Of a DNA stretch of 64,000 bases, positions 1 through 9,761 are shown piece by piece. Source of the DNA: Nostoc sp. CHAB 5844 (GTDB lineage Bacteria > Cyanobacteriota > Cyanobacteriia > Cyanobacteriales > Nostocaceae). The stretch covers positions 124,001 to 188,000 of the forward strand of contig NZ_JAIVFW010000002.1 in the NCBI RefSeq assembly GCF_020829595.1, written 5' to 3'. Position numbers and translations under genes: made by a program. Numbering within the stretch: the first letter of the stretch is position 1; each line of letters begins with the position of its first letter. The notes beneath the pieces were generated by a model, which saw only the letters and a list, made by a program, of their open reading frames with translations, searched no databases and was not told where the DNA came from.

Positions 1-302
1 CGACTTTGATTTTGCGCCGCTACTTGTAATAGTGCTTGAGCCGTTATTCTCAAACCATCTACACTGTCTTTAACGTCAGTTAAACCTTCGCGTAACTCAG
101 TTACACTTTCGCGCAACTCAGTTAAACCTTCGCGTACTTCAGTTACACTTTCGCGTAACTCAGTGATACTTTCGCGTACCTCAGTTAAACCTTCGCGTAA
201 CTCAGTTACACTTACTCGTACCTCAGTTAAACCTTCGCGCAACTCACCAACACTTGAAGCTAATTCATCAAGCATTACATCTGTCCAACGTTCTACTGTC
301 AT
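1..302 (-). CDS. Coiled-coil heptad-repeat protein, partial (C-terminus outside window)
   Basis: An open frame begins with ATG at 302 and runs off the left edge after about 100 codons. After an 18-residue head (MTVERWTDVMLDELASSV) come nine consecutive seven-residue units of the type TELREGL / TEVRESV (residues 19-81), then a less repetitive stretch (DGLRITAQALLQVAAQNQS). The heptad spacing with hydrophobic residues at fixed positions predicts a long parallel coiled coil. Small proteins of this kind are common in filamentous cyanobacteria and their function is not known; I do not assign one. It is soluble as far as visible, with no signal peptide. It is divergent from the kinase pseudogene to its right. 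Confidence 0.75.
   Translation of the reverse strand, partial: MTVERWTDVMLDELASSVGELREGLTEVRVSVTELREGLTEVRESITELRESVTEVREGLTELRESVTELREGLTDVKDSVDGLRITAQALLQVAAQNQS
60..248. repeat. Nine in-frame 21-bp tandem repeats
   Basis: Imperfect 21-bp units encode the heptads of the coiled-coil protein. Units alternate between an REGL-type and an RESV-type, so a 42-bp higher-order period is visible. Bases vary mostly at third positions, which suggests selection on the protein. Confidence 0.85.
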
Positions 303-481
303 TTATGTTCTTGATGAGGTGTATATTTGTATTTTATAGTAATTGTATTTGATTTGTAAGAATTCTTGTGTTGGCTTCAGATCCCCAACTTCTCAAAGAA
401 GTTAGAGATATTTTTGTGCAATGATGATCTAATAAAAATTATGGGCATTCTAAAGATGCAGGTACTATAAGTTCCTCCATC

Positions 482-1939
482 TTGAGAAAAATGATTTCAT
501 CTGACTCAAAGCAATATTCTAAATCAACCGTTAAATCGTCTATTTCGCAATATCGTCAATTGATTATTATTACCATAATTTTGGCGATCGCTCATTACGG
601 ATTGGCTACTCTTGCTCAATTTGTCTCATTTAAAAACTCCGCATCAGCAATTTGGCCTTCATCAGGTTTTTTCCTAGCAATGATTTTGTTGTTGGGTTAT
701 CGGATTGTACCATCAATTTTTTTGAGTGCATTGCTGATCAATTAGCTGTTATTTTATAAAGATTTACCTACTATCATCAGTATCTCTTTAATCAATTGTA
801 TTGAACCACTTGTTGGTGCATGGTTAATCAATCAATTTGTTAAAACACACGATGGTAATCATCAGCAGGGCTGCGTTTTGGGGCAACAATCCTGTGGAAT
901 ATATGATGATGCCATTGTTGCTTTGGTCTGCGTTTCGATTTAGAACAACTGAATCTACACTATTAGTTGTGGTTGTTTCTGCGATCGCAGTTTTAGGCAC
1001 ATCTCGTCACTTGGGTTCATTTGCCCGATCTTCAGTCAACGAGTCTTTGATGTTACTGCAATCTTTCATGTGTGTCATTGCCCTGACAACTTATTTATTG
1101 ATGTCAGTTCTCAATGAAAATCGTCAAGCAGCGTTGAAACTAGAACAAAGAGTCGAAGAACGCACGGCTGAACTGAAAATTGCCAAGGAAATTGCTGACA
1201 ATGCCAATCAAGCAAAAAGTGAATTCTTGGCAAACATGAGTCATGAACTGCGAACACCCTTGAATGGAATTTTAGGATACGCGCAGATTCTCAGTCGTTC
1301 TAAAGTTTTACCAGAAAAAGAACGTCATGGAGTCGGCATTATTCATCAATGTGGTTCCCATTTGTTGACTTTAATCAACGATGTACTAGACTTATCTAAA
1401 ATTGAAGCGCGAAAACTAGAACTTGCACCTAATGCCTTACACTTGCCAGCATTTTTGCAAGGAGTGGTAGAAATCTGCCGTATTCGTGCTGAACAAAAAG
1501 GCATTGACTTTATTTATCAACCCGATCCTATGTTACCTGAAGGTGTATTTGCCGATGAGAAGCGATTACGTCAGGTATTGATTAACTTATTGGGGAATGG
1601 CATTAAATTTACAGACAAAGGATCTGTCACTCTAAAAGTTACAATCTTGGAAACTTCAACGACTTTTGCAAGAGGTCTATTATTTGTACCAAATTAACAG
1701 ATGATTCGCCAGCCATACAACTGAGAATTCAAGATAGTGGTATTGGTATGCCACCAGAAGTAAAACAGAAAATTTTTGATCACTTATTTACAACTAAAGA
1801 AATTGGTAAAGGCACAGGATTAGGATGAGCGATCGCTCATCAAATTATTACTGAAAAACACCACGGTTCAATATATGTCAACTCTACACTTGGTCAAGGC
1901 GCTGAGTTTATCATTACACTTCCTGTCAAACTTCAGTGA
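482..1939 (+). pseudogene. Broken MASE1 sensor histidine kinase
   Basis: Pieces in different frames together resemble a membrane sensor histidine kinase. The 482-745 frame holds the start of a MASE1 sensor domain (SAIWPSSGFFLAMILLLGYR) and ends at an in-frame TAG (743-745). The same frame continues to about 840, after which part of MASE1 is missing and coding shifts to the frame of 837-1697. That part carries the end of the membrane domain, a coiled linker, the HisKA box with phospho-acceptor His ([10 protein letters not shown]) and the N box ([11 protein letters not shown]). Another shift occurs near 1690, and the G1/G2 boxes (DSGIGM, GKGTGLG) follow, interrupted by a TGA near 1826. At least two frameshifts, two stops and a deletion mean no working kinase is made. 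No response regulator lies nearby. Confidence 0.88.
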
Positions 1940-2003
1940 GCTATAACAATCCAATATAGATTATAAACATATCTTAATTTGTACCATTAAAATTAATATT
2001 TTT

Positions 2004-2909
2004 TTACAACCGCCGAATACCTAATTCCAAACCTTGGCAAACACCAGTGAGAAAATCTAAATCTAAACTGGCAATATTATCACTAGGTTTGTGATAGTGA
2101 GGATTTCTTAAAAATGCCGTATCTGTCACCATAATTGCTGGATAGCCTAAATCCCAGAATGGTGCATGATCGCTGAGTCTAGTTTGAGGTACAATCAAGC
2201 CTCGGTTAGGTACTGGTAGCCACTGACTGGATACGCCTCCTTTCCGAATACTCCGACTGAGGCTAATTAAATCCCGAATTGTCCGCAAATTGCCAATTAA
2301 AGCCAGAAAATCACCTTGATTTGGATAAAATTTCTCCAAAGGACGGGGATAAACTTGCGAACCTGGGGTAGAAATACAATAACCCAGCATTTCCAGAGAT
2401 ATCATTAAGCGGAGTGGTTGCTGTTGTTGATGCAATAAAGTGGCATATTCCGCACTTCCTAGTAAGCCATATTCTTCCATATCAAAAGCAACTAACCGCA
2501 AGGGATACTTAGCCGGTTCCGCCGCAAACTTTCGCGCTAATTCTAATAACACCGCTACACCTGTAGCATTATCATCTGCCCCTGGTGTTCCAGGTACAGC
2601 ATCATAGTGCGCCCCAATCAAAATGGGGGGTAAATCTTGATTCTTCCCGACTGCTGGAGAAGACAAATTTAAAATCAGGTTCTTGCAGGTTTTACCTCTA
2701 ACCGCAAAGGTGTGGATTTCCACACTTCCCCATTGGGCAAATTGTTGACGAATGTATTCTTGGACAAAGAAATGTCCAGCGGTTGCCAAGAAAGGATCGC
2801 GTTCTCGTGCGATTTCATGCAGATGAGTTAGTAATTGCTCTTGTAAATTCAAAGTCTGCAAGTATTCGTCAAATAAACTTCTAGATGTAGTGAGTAAGTC
2901 AAAAATCAA
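2004..2909 (-). CDS. M28-family zinc aminopeptidase
   Basis: Encodes 301 residues. The M28 (Zn aminopeptidase/carboxypeptidase) fold is recognised by the ordered metal-ligand motifs GAHYDA (about residue 100), GADDNATG (about 112), the catalytic MEEYG (about 145), a downstream Glu in SLEMLGY and a late His in HYHKPSD. All five expected co-catalytic zinc ligands appear present, so it should be active. No convincing signal peptide is seen, so it is probably cytoplasmic. It would remove N-terminal residues from peptides; the exact substrate is unknown. The gene stands alone, downstream of the broken kinase and divergent from dnaK. Confidence 0.85.
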   Translation of the reverse strand: MIFDLLTTSRSLFDEYLQTLNLQEQLLTHLHEIARERDPFLATAGHFFVQEYIRQQFAQWGSVEIHTFAVRGKTCKNLILNLSSPAVGKNQDLPPILIGAHYDAVPGTPGADDNATGVAVLLELARKFAAEPAKYPLRLVAFDMEEYGLLGSAEYATLLHQQQQPLRLMISLEMLGYCISTPGSQVYPRPLEKFYPNQGDFLALIGNLRTIRDLISLSRSIRKGGVSSQWLPVPNRGLIVPQTRLSDHAPFWDLGYPAIMVTDTAFLRNPHYHKPSDNIASLDLDFLTGVCQGLELGIRRL

Positions 2910-3177
2910 TTACCGAAGGGTGGATTACCCAACTTAAAGCCCTGATAAAGTAGAGTTTTTCAACTATAGAGATTGAAACCTACTTGGACATACTCAGCAT
3001 TGTGAATGCTATCCTAGTCTTGCAACTAGCTCCTTAACCTGAAAATTATTCACCTTTTGCTTTAATTGACTATTATACCATTGAGGTGTTTTCCACTAAT
3101 AGCTTCCTGCTATTGGTAGTCTTGGCCAAACATAATAAATTATATAGATATAAGACACATTAGGAGAAGAGTAACGC

Positions 3178-5256
3178 ATGGGCAAGGTAGTCGGCATCGA
3201 CTTGGGTACAACCAACTCAGTAGTCGCCGTGATGGAGGGTGGCAAGCCGGTGGTGATTGCCAATGCAGAAGGAATGCGGACAACACCCTCCGTAGTTGGT
3301 TTCAGCAAAGATGGTGAAAGAGTGGTTGGGCAAATGGCACGACGGCAAACCGTCCTCAACCCGCAGAATACTTTTTTTGCTGTCAAACGCTTCATTGGGC
3401 GGAAGTATGGAGAACTAAGTCCAGATTCTAAGCGTGTACCATACACCATCCGCAAAGACGAAATCGGCAATATCAAAATTGCTTGTCCCCGCCTGAGTAA
3501 AGATTTTGCCCCCGAAGAAGTTTCGGCAATGGTACTCAAAAAATTAGCCGATGATGCCAGCCGTTATTTAGGGGAACCAGTGACAGGGGCAGTTTTGACA
3601 GTTCCCGCTTATTTTAATGATTCTCAAAGACAGGCAACCCGCGATGCAGGCAGAATTGCTGGCTTAGAAGTGTTGCGAATTCTCAATGAACCTACCGCTG
3701 CATCTTTAGCTTACGGCTTGGATCGCGGTGATACAGAAACCATCTTAGTCTTTGACTTGGGTGGTGGTACTTTTGACGTATCAATTTTAGACGTTGGGGA
3801 TGGTGTATTTGAAGTCAAAGCTACCAGTGGTGATACGCAGCTTGGTGGGAATGACTTTGATAAAAAGATAGTTGATTGGTTAGCAGAGCAATTTTTAGAG
3901 ACTGAAGGTGTCGACTTAAGACGCGATCGCCAAGCTCTGCAACGGTTAATGGAAGCAGCAGAAAAAGCTAAAATCGAATTGTCTGCTGTCAGCGTCACCG
4001 ATATAAACTTACCCTTCATCACCGCCACGGAAGATGGGCCAAAACATATCGAAACTCGCCTAACTCGTTCCCAATTTGAAGGTTTATGTAGTGATTTGAT
4101 TGGACGTGTCCGCACACCGGTCAAAAGGGCATTGAAAGATGCTGGACTCAGACCGGAAGATATAGAAGAAGTTGTGTTAGTTGGCGGTTCGACGCGAATA
4201 CCAATGGTGAAGCAATTAGTCCGCGACTTGATTGGCATTGAACCCAACGAAAATGTTAACCCTGATGAAGTCGTTGCAGTTGGTGCAGCCATTCAAGCAG
4301 GTATCCTTGCTGGAGAACTAAAGGATTTGCTGTTATTGGATGTGACACCCCTATCTTTGGGACTAGAAACCATTGGCGGCGTGATGAAAAAACTCATTCC
4401 GCGCAACACAACTATTCCAGTCCGCCGTTCGGATATCTTCTCCACCTCGGAAAATAACCAAAACACCGTGGAAATTCACGTAGTCCAAGGTGAACGAGAA
4501 ATGGCAGGAGATAACAAATCTCTAGGAAGGTTCAAGCTGTATGGCATTCCACCCGCACCGCGAGGAATTCCGCAAGTACAGGTATCATTTGATATTGATG
4601 CTAACGGAATTTTACAGGTAACAGCTTTAGATAGAACTACAGGTAGGGAACAGAGTATCACTATTCAAGGTGCTTCTACCTTGACTGAATCTGAAATCAA
4701 TCGCATGATTCAAGATGCCCAGAAATTTGCTGATGTTGATCGCGAACGCAAAGAACGAGTCGAAAAGCGCACTCGTTCTGAGGCATTAATTTTACAAGCA
4801 GAACGACAACTCCGAGAAGTAGCTTTAGAGTTTGGAATGCAATTTGCCCGCAGTCGTCGCCAACGCATTGATAATATTTGCCGCGAACTCAAGGAAAGTT
4901 TACAAGCCAACGACGATCGCGGCATCGATCAAGCTTACGCTGACTTACAAGATGCACTTTATGAACTAAACCGCGAAGTCCGTCAGTACTACGCTGAAGA
5001 CGAAGACGATGATTTGTTCGGAACCATCAAAGAAATCTTCACAGGAGGCGGTGATAAAGAACGCGAACGGGAACCTGATTACTACCGAGATACTTACCGA
5101 GAACGCGATTCATATAACAGAGACTACGGTAGAGATAACGGCAGAAACTATGGTAGAGACAGCCGTTCTTCATCGTACGACAGTCGTCCTTCTCGCAGAA
5201 CATCACGTCCTAGCTATCAAGATAATTGGGATGAGAATGACGATGATTGGTTGTAG
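3178..5256 (+). CDS. dnaK: Hsp70 chaperone DnaK
   Basis: Encodes 692 residues of an ATP-driven Hsp70 chaperone that binds unfolded protein together with DnaJ and GrpE. The ATPase domain is clear ([11 protein letters not shown] at residue 5, [15 protein letters not shown] near 190, [12 protein letters not shown] near 338), followed by the substrate-binding domain. The last 70 residues replace a typical DnaK tail with EDEDDD and then a strongly charged, Tyr/Arg/Asp-rich segment with repeats such as [14 protein letters not shown]. Cyanobacteria have several DnaK paralogs; the length fits the DnaK1 type, but I cannot settle which one. An AGGAG ribosome site precedes the ATG at 3178. A J-domain gene follows 169 bp downstream and is its likely co-chaperone. 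No CIRCE element was seen upstream. Confidence 0.96.
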   Translation: MGKVVGIDLGTTNSVVAVMEGGKPVVIANAEGMRTTPSVVGFSKDGERVVGQMARRQTVLNPQNTFFAVKRFIGRKYGELSPDSKRVPYTIRKDEIGNIKIACPRLSKDFAPEEVSAMVLKKLADDASRYLGEPVTGAVLTVPAYFNDSQRQATRDAGRIAGLEVLRILNEPTAASLAYGLDRGDTETILVFDLGGGTFDVSILDVGDGVFEVKATSGDTQLGGNDFDKKIVDWLAEQFLETEGVDLRRDRQALQRLMEAAEKAKIELSAVSVTDINLPFITATEDGPKHIETRLTRSQFEGLCSDLIGRVRTPVKRALKDAGLRPEDIEEVVLVGGSTRIPMVKQLVRDLIGIEPNENVNPDEVVAVGAAIQAGILAGELKDLLLLDVTPLSLGLETIGGVMKKLIPRNTTIPVRRSDIFSTSENNQNTVEIHVVQGEREMAGDNKSLGRFKLYGIPPAPRGIPQVQVSFDIDANGILQVTALDRTTGREQSITIQGASTLTESEINRMIQDAQKFADVDRERKERVEKRTRSEALILQAERQLREVALEFGMQFARSRRQRIDNICRELKESLQANDDRGIDQAYADLQDALYELNREVRQYYAEDEDDDLFGTIKEIFTGGGDKEREREPDYYRDTYRERDSYNRDYGRDNGRNYGRDSRSSSYDSRPSRRTSRPSYQDNWDENDDDWL

Positions 5257-5425
5257 TACTCCCCATAGATCGCAATAACCATCTTTACTAAGGTTATAAA
5301 GTTGATTCAAAATACGGATTTAGTAATTGGTGATAAGTAATAAGTAATGGGGAAATTGTATTACTAGTGACTTAATAATTATTACCAACATCTAAAATCT
5401 AAAATCTAAATTTAAATAACTGACT

Positions 5426-6421
5426 ATGCAAAATTTGCAGAATTTCCGCGATTACTACGAGATTTTGGGAGTACCTAAAGATGCCTCTAATGAAGAAATT
5501 AAAAAGAATTATCGGCGATTAGCTAGACAATATCACCCTGATCTCAATCCAGGTAATAAGGCAGCCGAAGAAAAATTTAAAGATATTGGCGAAGCTTACG
5601 AAGTGCTTTCTGACACTGCCAAAAGAGCGCAATACGACCAATTTAGTCGCTATTGGCAGCGACAAGGCTTTACAGGCAAAAAAACGCCAAAAACAAAAAG
5701 TTGGGGAGAACGTCCAGGCGATCGCACCAACGGTAATCAAGTAGATCCCAGTCAATTTGCCAATTTTGAAGACTTTATTAATCAAGTCGTCGGTGTTGGT
5801 AGTCGCCAAGACAACAGAAATGGCAGTACTACCACTAAGACTGATCCGTTTCGTTCTCCTAACAGCAGAGTTCAATACACCGTCCCGAAAAATCCGCCAA
5901 AACCAGCCCGGCGAGATATTGAAGCGCGATTAACCTTACCATTAGAAAAAGCTTATCAAGGTGGTAACGAGCGCATTCGTTTAGAAGATGGGCGATCGCT
6001 AGAAGTGACAATGCCTCCGGCTATGGTAACAGGGCAAAGTATTCGTTTGAAAAACCAAGGCATCGGCGGTGGCGACTTATACCTGAAAATTACTGTCGAA
6101 CCACATCCCTTATTTAAACTAGAAGGCGCAAATATTGCCTGTCAAGTACCAGTGACTCCCAGTGAAGCAGTTCTTGGAGGATCTGTAGAAGCACCTACCC
6201 TCGACGGCCCTGTGAAAATGACCATCCCACCAGGAGTAAGATCTGGTCAAAGATTCCGTTTGGCAAATAAAGGCTACCCCACCGATAACGGCAAACGCGG
6301 CGATCAATTAGTGGAGATACAGATAGTTACACCCAAAAATATTAGCCCTGAAGAAAAAGAACTTTACGAAAAGATTCGGCAAATTGAAACCTTTAAACCT
6401 CGTGCCGATTTACTAGGTTAA
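5426..6421 (+). CDS. dnaJ: DnaJ-type co-chaperone, zinc-finger-less (CbpA-like)
   Basis: Encodes 331 residues. An N-terminal J domain (about residues 8-70) has the invariant HPD (QYHPDLNPG), which stimulates Hsp70 ATPase. A Gly/Asn-rich linker follows, then the two beta-barrel C-terminal client-binding domains (near 170-320, with [13 protein letters not shown] and [12 protein letters not shown]). The CxxCxGxG zinc finger of type-I DnaJ is missing, so this is a type-II (CbpA/DjlB-like) protein. Its position just after dnaK in the same direction suggests the two proteins work as a pair. The spacer contains AT-rich seven-base repeats rather than an obvious terminator. Confidence 0.93.
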   Translation: MQNLQNFRDYYEILGVPKDASNEEIKKNYRRLARQYHPDLNPGNKAAEEKFKDIGEAYEVLSDTAKRAQYDQFSRYWQRQGFTGKKTPKTKSWGERPGDRTNGNQVDPSQFANFEDFINQVVGVGSRQDNRNGSTTTKTDPFRSPNSRVQYTVPKNPPKPARRDIEARLTLPLEKAYQGGNERIRLEDGRSLEVTMPPAMVTGQSIRLKNQGIGGGDLYLKITVEPHPLFKLEGANIACQVPVTPSEAVLGGSVEAPTLDGPVKMTIPPGVRSGQRFRLANKGYPTDNGKRGDQLVEIQIVTPKNISPEEKELYEKIRQIETFKPRADLLG

Positions 6422-6439
6422 GGTTTTCCACTCCCGAAT

Positions 6440-6712
6440 CTATAAAAGTTGTTGCAGTTCCTCAATTGTATTTACAGTTTTAATCGCTTGTTGAATAGCT
6501 TTTAATCGCTGTAAATCGCTAATTTGGGAAATATTCGGCATCAATTCTAAACCAGCATTGCCGAACTTAATCTCCAATGCGAGTTCGATACCGGAAAATA
6601 ATTCCTCTCGTCGTCCACGTTCTTCGCCACGCACTTCACCCTGCGCCACACCTAGCGCCATGCCTTCACGTAAAATTTCTTGATACCAGGATGATTCACG
6701 TATTACAACCAT
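6440..6712 (-). pseudogene. C-terminal remnant of a duplicated Rpn-type nuclease gene
   Basis: The 90 residues match the C-terminal third of the gene at 6767-7690 almost position by position (WYQEILREGMALG, GEERGRREEL, LKAIQQAIKT). The homology continues upstream of the apparent ATG (EEITRWDM versus QEIMRWDM) into a TGA stop a few codons further on, so this is the tail of a second copy that lost its catalytic N-terminus. The copies are tandem, in the same orientation, and have diverged at many bases. Confidence 0.8.
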
Positions 6713-6766
6713 ATCCCACCTCGTAATTTCCTCAACTAATGCACGTCATCTTCTCGCTTCCAGAAC

Positions 6767-7690
6767 TTATAACAATTGCCGTAGATCCTCGATTGTATTT
6801 GCAGTTGTAATAGCTTGTTGAATAGCTTTTAATCTTGGTACATCACTAATCTGAGAGATAATCGGCATCAATTCTAAACCTGAATTGCCGAATTTCATCT
6901 TCAATACGAGTTCGATACTTGAATATAATTCTTCGCGTCGTCCACGTTCCTCGCCCCGCACCTCGCCCCGCGCTTCACCCTGCGCCAGGCCTAGCGCCAT
7001 GCCTTCGCGTAAAATTTCTTGATACCAAGGTGACTCACGTAGCACAGCCATATCCCACCTCATAATTTCCTGAACTAACGCACTTTCTAAAACAAACGTA
7101 GCAAAAAAAGCTAAGACTGTTTCTAATTGGTTGAGTTGTTCGTCTGCACGAAGAATTTGCAGTGCTTCTCGGATTATGAACTCATTCTCACCACCTTTAA
7201 GAATGGGTACAAACGGAAGTAAAGATAGTATGGGTTGTTCCAAGACAATATTTACATCTACTTCCCACAAGTTAATAACACGATAATCTTGCGATGCTTG
7301 TATTCCTGCAAAATTTGATTCAAATCTACTAGGGATCTGTTCGTTAGTTGTCTTGAGAATATTAATTAAAACGGGATAAGTTGGTAGGTTATATTTTTCT
7401 TCTGCTAAGGCTGCATAAGCACGCATTCGGCGTGGCATTTGAGGCTGATAGCGTAATTGTAATTCATTGAGAACAAGAAATTCTCCGTACTCAGGACTGG
7501 TAGCACGAACTAAAACATCACTTTCGCGGCTAATCCATTGAAATTCGGAACTGAGGATTTCCCCTGCAACAACATCAGGTATTCTTGTCACCCATTTTAC
7601 CCAGCTATTGGGTGCAAGGCTAATTATTACCCAGCTATTGGGTGCAAGGCTAATTAATCTTTTCGTGCTGACATCTGCGGGTTTAGTCAT
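6767..7690 (-). CDS. Rpn-family PD-(D/E)XK nuclease / putative transposase-like protein
   Basis: Encodes 307 residues. The N-terminal half (about 35-120) has the layout of the Rpn (recombination-promoting nuclease) family: SDVLVRA, then GEFLVLNELQLRYQPQMPRR and a YPVLINIL strand, consistent with a PD-(D/E)XK fold. The C-terminal third is the usual helical tail (REGMALGLAQGEARGE, GRREEL). The first 30 residues contain a direct repeat of SLAPNSWV caused by a 27-bp duplication near 7600-7650, so the N-terminus may be longer than in relatives and the true start is uncertain. Rpn proteins are multicopy and often decay; the tandem remnant beside it fits that. The role in the cell is not established. 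Confidence 0.7.
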   Translation of the reverse strand: MTKPADVSTKRLISLAPNSWVIISLAPNSWVKWVTRIPDVVAGEILSSEFQWISRESDVLVRATSPEYGEFLVLNELQLRYQPQMPRRMRAYAALAEEKYNLPTYPVLINILKTTNEQIPSRFESNFAGIQASQDYRVINLWEVDVNIVLEQPILSLLPFVPILKGGENEFIIREALQILRADEQLNQLETVLAFFATFVLESALVQEIMRWDMAVLRESPWYQEILREGMALGLAQGEARGEVRGEERGRREELYSSIELVLKMKFGNSGLELMPIISQISDVPRLKAIQQAITTANTIEDLRQLL

Positions 7691-8068
7691 TGGTTGCTAT
7701 GAAGTCGATGCTTTAAGAGATCAGGCGATCGCGCAATTGAAGGTTATAATCTCAGATTGACGTAAAATAGGTCAAATCTACTCGTTTCTTCTAGTGCATA
7801 TCAGCAGAAATCGAACTTCGTCACTACTTTGATCAATTAATAGGGCTAGGTCTAAACAGTAAACTATTTGGACACACGGCATGAAGCCGACGTTCGCCCT
7901 TTCAATCATTATTGAACAATAATATAGACTTTTTGTATAATTTCTTGCGTTAATAGCAGATAGAAACGATCGCTCATAAAGAGCTTTAAAGTCTAATGTT
8001 TTTTCCATCTGTGGAATAGGCAGGCAGGTTTACAATATTAGAAAAAACTTGATTGCACTCAAACAGCC
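7691..8068. other. Gene-free stretch between divergent genes
   Basis: Holds two HIP1-like octamers and AT-rich DNA. A 76-codon minus-strand frame (7778-8008) has no recognisable motif and an unconvincing composition; I do not call it. Promoters of both flanking genes should lie here. Confidence 0.5.
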
Positions 8069-8908
8069 GTGAATCAAAACGGGGCAATGCCACAAAGTAG
8101 TGAAACCTCCTACTACTCCCTACTAGGACTGCATCCCTCAGCATCGGTGATTGACATTCGCCGTGCTTACCGGGAACTGAGCAAGCGCTATCATCCTGAC
8201 ACAACAGAATTACCTGCTGCCCTTGCTACTGCTAAATTTCAGCAAATTAACGAAGCCTACGCCACTTTAAGCCATCCAGAACGGCGACTTAGCTATGATT
8301 TGAAAATTGGCTATTCCCGCTTTGGTGTAATTCAAGCACCAGCGGATTTGCATCATCCTGTGCGTTATGCTTATGATTACTCGAAATCAGCATACCTGGA
8401 TGCCAGCGATCGCCCGCTTTCTTCTGGTGAAATCTTTGCTTTATTTATTCTGGGACTAACCTTTGTGGGATGTTTATTACTAGCGATCGCGATCGGATTC
8501 GCTCGTGGTGAAGCTGCTTTTCAAACTCAATCACCTCAATCAACCCTCAAAATCGAAAAGCAAATTTCTTACCTATCGCAATTAACTAGTCCTGGGGAAA
8601 TTAAAAACTTTAACTTCTCAAAATCCGAAATTCCTATGTCTCTTCTGCCAGCAGATACACCTTTATATAATCATCCTCTACCACAAATTGAGCAATGGTT
8701 AAAAGACCAAGGCTGTCAACAAGATGAAACACAACGTCATTGTTGGCGCGTGCAAAGACCCGAATGGCAAGCTGAACTTTGGCTGGATATTGAGCAAATT
8801 GTAGTCAAATATATCGAGGCTGGAGAGAATCGACAAGATATCCAACGCTCATTCAAGTATTCTCTCAGCCGGGAAGATATAGAACAAGCTGTGTTTTCTG
8901 GCCCTTAA
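8069..8908 (+). CDS. J-domain membrane protein fused to DUF3143
   Basis: Encodes 279 residues from a GTG at 8069 (an ATG at 8087 is an alternative). Residues about 13-75 form a J domain with HPD (KRYHPDTTE), followed by one membrane helix (about 135-155, IFALFILGLTFVGCLLLAIA). The last 95 residues match the small cyanobacterial DUF3143 family (TPLYNHPLPQIEQWLKDQGC, RSFKYSLSREDIEQAVF). An in-frame ATG at 8636 begins exactly at the DUF3143 part, so two separate genes may have merged or the second protein may also be made from an internal start. It would recruit an Hsp70 to a membrane; DUF3143 has no known function. Confidence 0.82.
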   Translation: MNQNGAMPQSSETSYYSLLGLHPSASVIDIRRAYRELSKRYHPDTTELPAALATAKFQQINEAYATLSHPERRLSYDLKIGYSRFGVIQAPADLHHPVRYAYDYSKSAYLDASDRPLSSGEIFALFILGLTFVGCLLLAIAIGFARGEAAFQTQSPQSTLKIEKQISYLSQLTSPGEIKNFNFSKSEIPMSLLPADTPLYNHPLPQIEQWLKDQGCQQDETQRHCWRVQRPEWQAELWLDIEQIVVKYIEAGENRQDIQRSFKYSLSREDIEQAVFSGP

Positions 8909-9010
8909 CAAGTCTGAAGTCTGAAGTCTGAAAAAAATCTGAAGTGTGAAAGCCAAAAGTTAAAAACTAAAGGATGAAATTGATACTTCAGACTTCAGAC
9001 TTCAGACTTC
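8905..9010. repeat. Inverted arrays of AGTCTGA heptamers
   Basis: Three copies of the heptamer AGTCTGA on one side (about 8909-8930) and its complement TTCAGAC repeated on the other side (about 8988-9010) bracket a short AT-rich loop. The arrays can fold as a long hairpin between convergent genes and may act as a two-way terminator. Confidence 0.7.
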
Positions 9011-9011
9011 A

Positions 9012-9761
9012 TCACACTTTCCCAAATCTTCGTTCTCGTTGCTGGTACGCACACAAAGCACGGTGAAATTCAGCACGGTCAAAATCTGGCCAAAGAGTCT
9101 CAGTAATGTAAATTTCCCCGTAAGCCATTTGCCAAAGGAGGAAATTTGACAAGCGCATTTCACCGCTAGTGCGGATTAATAAATCGGGGTCATCAATTCC
9201 AGCTGTGTAAAGGTGACTTTCAAATACTGATTCATCAATTTCATCTGGTTTGAGGATACCTTGCTCGACTTTTTGGGCGATCGCGCGACAAGCTTGTAAA
9301 ATTTCCTGCCGTCCGCCATAATTAGTTGCCACAGAAAACCGAATACTGCGATTATTCTTAGTAGCTTCCATTGAACGGGTAATTTCTTCTTGAAGCGATC
9401 GCGGCAAAGCCTGCAAATTTCCGACAAACTGAATTTGCACGTTTTCTTCGACCATTTCCCGCAGTTCCTGACGTAAAACTACTTGGAATAAAGTCATCAA
9501 AAAATCTACTTCTTCCTGCGGTCTTTTCCAATTTTCAGTAGAAAAAGCATAAGCTGTCAGTGCCTCAATTCCCCAGTCTTTGCAACAACGCAGCAAATCC
9601 TTCAAAGCATCTACGCCACGCTTATGACCCATGATGCGCGGTAAACCTTGACGTTTAGCCCATCGACCATTGCCATCCATAATCACCGCAACGTGTTTAG
9701 GCAGTAGTTCCCGTTTCAAGTCAGGGGGCAAATATTGCAGTTCAGTTTGTTGTACAGTCAT
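9012..9761 (-). CDS. uppS: Isoprenyl transferase (cis-prenyl diphosphate synthase)
   Basis: Encodes 249 residues of a cis-prenyltransferase, which extends farnesyl diphosphate with isopentenyl units to make the lipid carrier for peptidoglycan and other envelope glycans. Hallmarks are [21 protein letters not shown] near residue 27 (catalytic Asp and phosphate binding), [12 protein letters not shown], and [20 protein letters not shown] near the C-terminus. Length is normal. Its start overlaps the stop of cdaA by 4 bp (ATGA at 9758-9761), so the two are translationally coupled in a lysA-cdaA-uppS run. Confidence 0.95.
   Translation of the reverse strand: MTVQQTELQYLPPDLKRELLPKHVAVIMDGNGRWAKRQGLPRIMGHKRGVDALKDLLRCCKDWGIEALTAYAFSTENWKRPQEEVDFLMTLFQVVLRQELREMVEENVQIQFVGNLQALPRSLQEEITRSMEATKNNRSIRFSVATNYGGRQEILQACRAIAQKVEQGILKPDEIDESVFESHLYTAGIDDPDLLIRTSGEMRLSNFLLWQMAYGEIYITETLWPDFDRAEFHRALCAYQQRERRFGKV

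Noticed and set aside
60-248. CRISPR array
   Set aside because: Regular 21-bp periodicity is protein-coding heptad repeat; there are no spacers.
3096-3539. 147-codon minus-strand frame over dnaK
   Set aside because: It is antisense to a strongly conserved gene; composition follows the dnaK codons.
7778-8204. Minus-strand frames of 72-76 codons
   Set aside because: No motif, and one overlaps the start of the J-domain gene.
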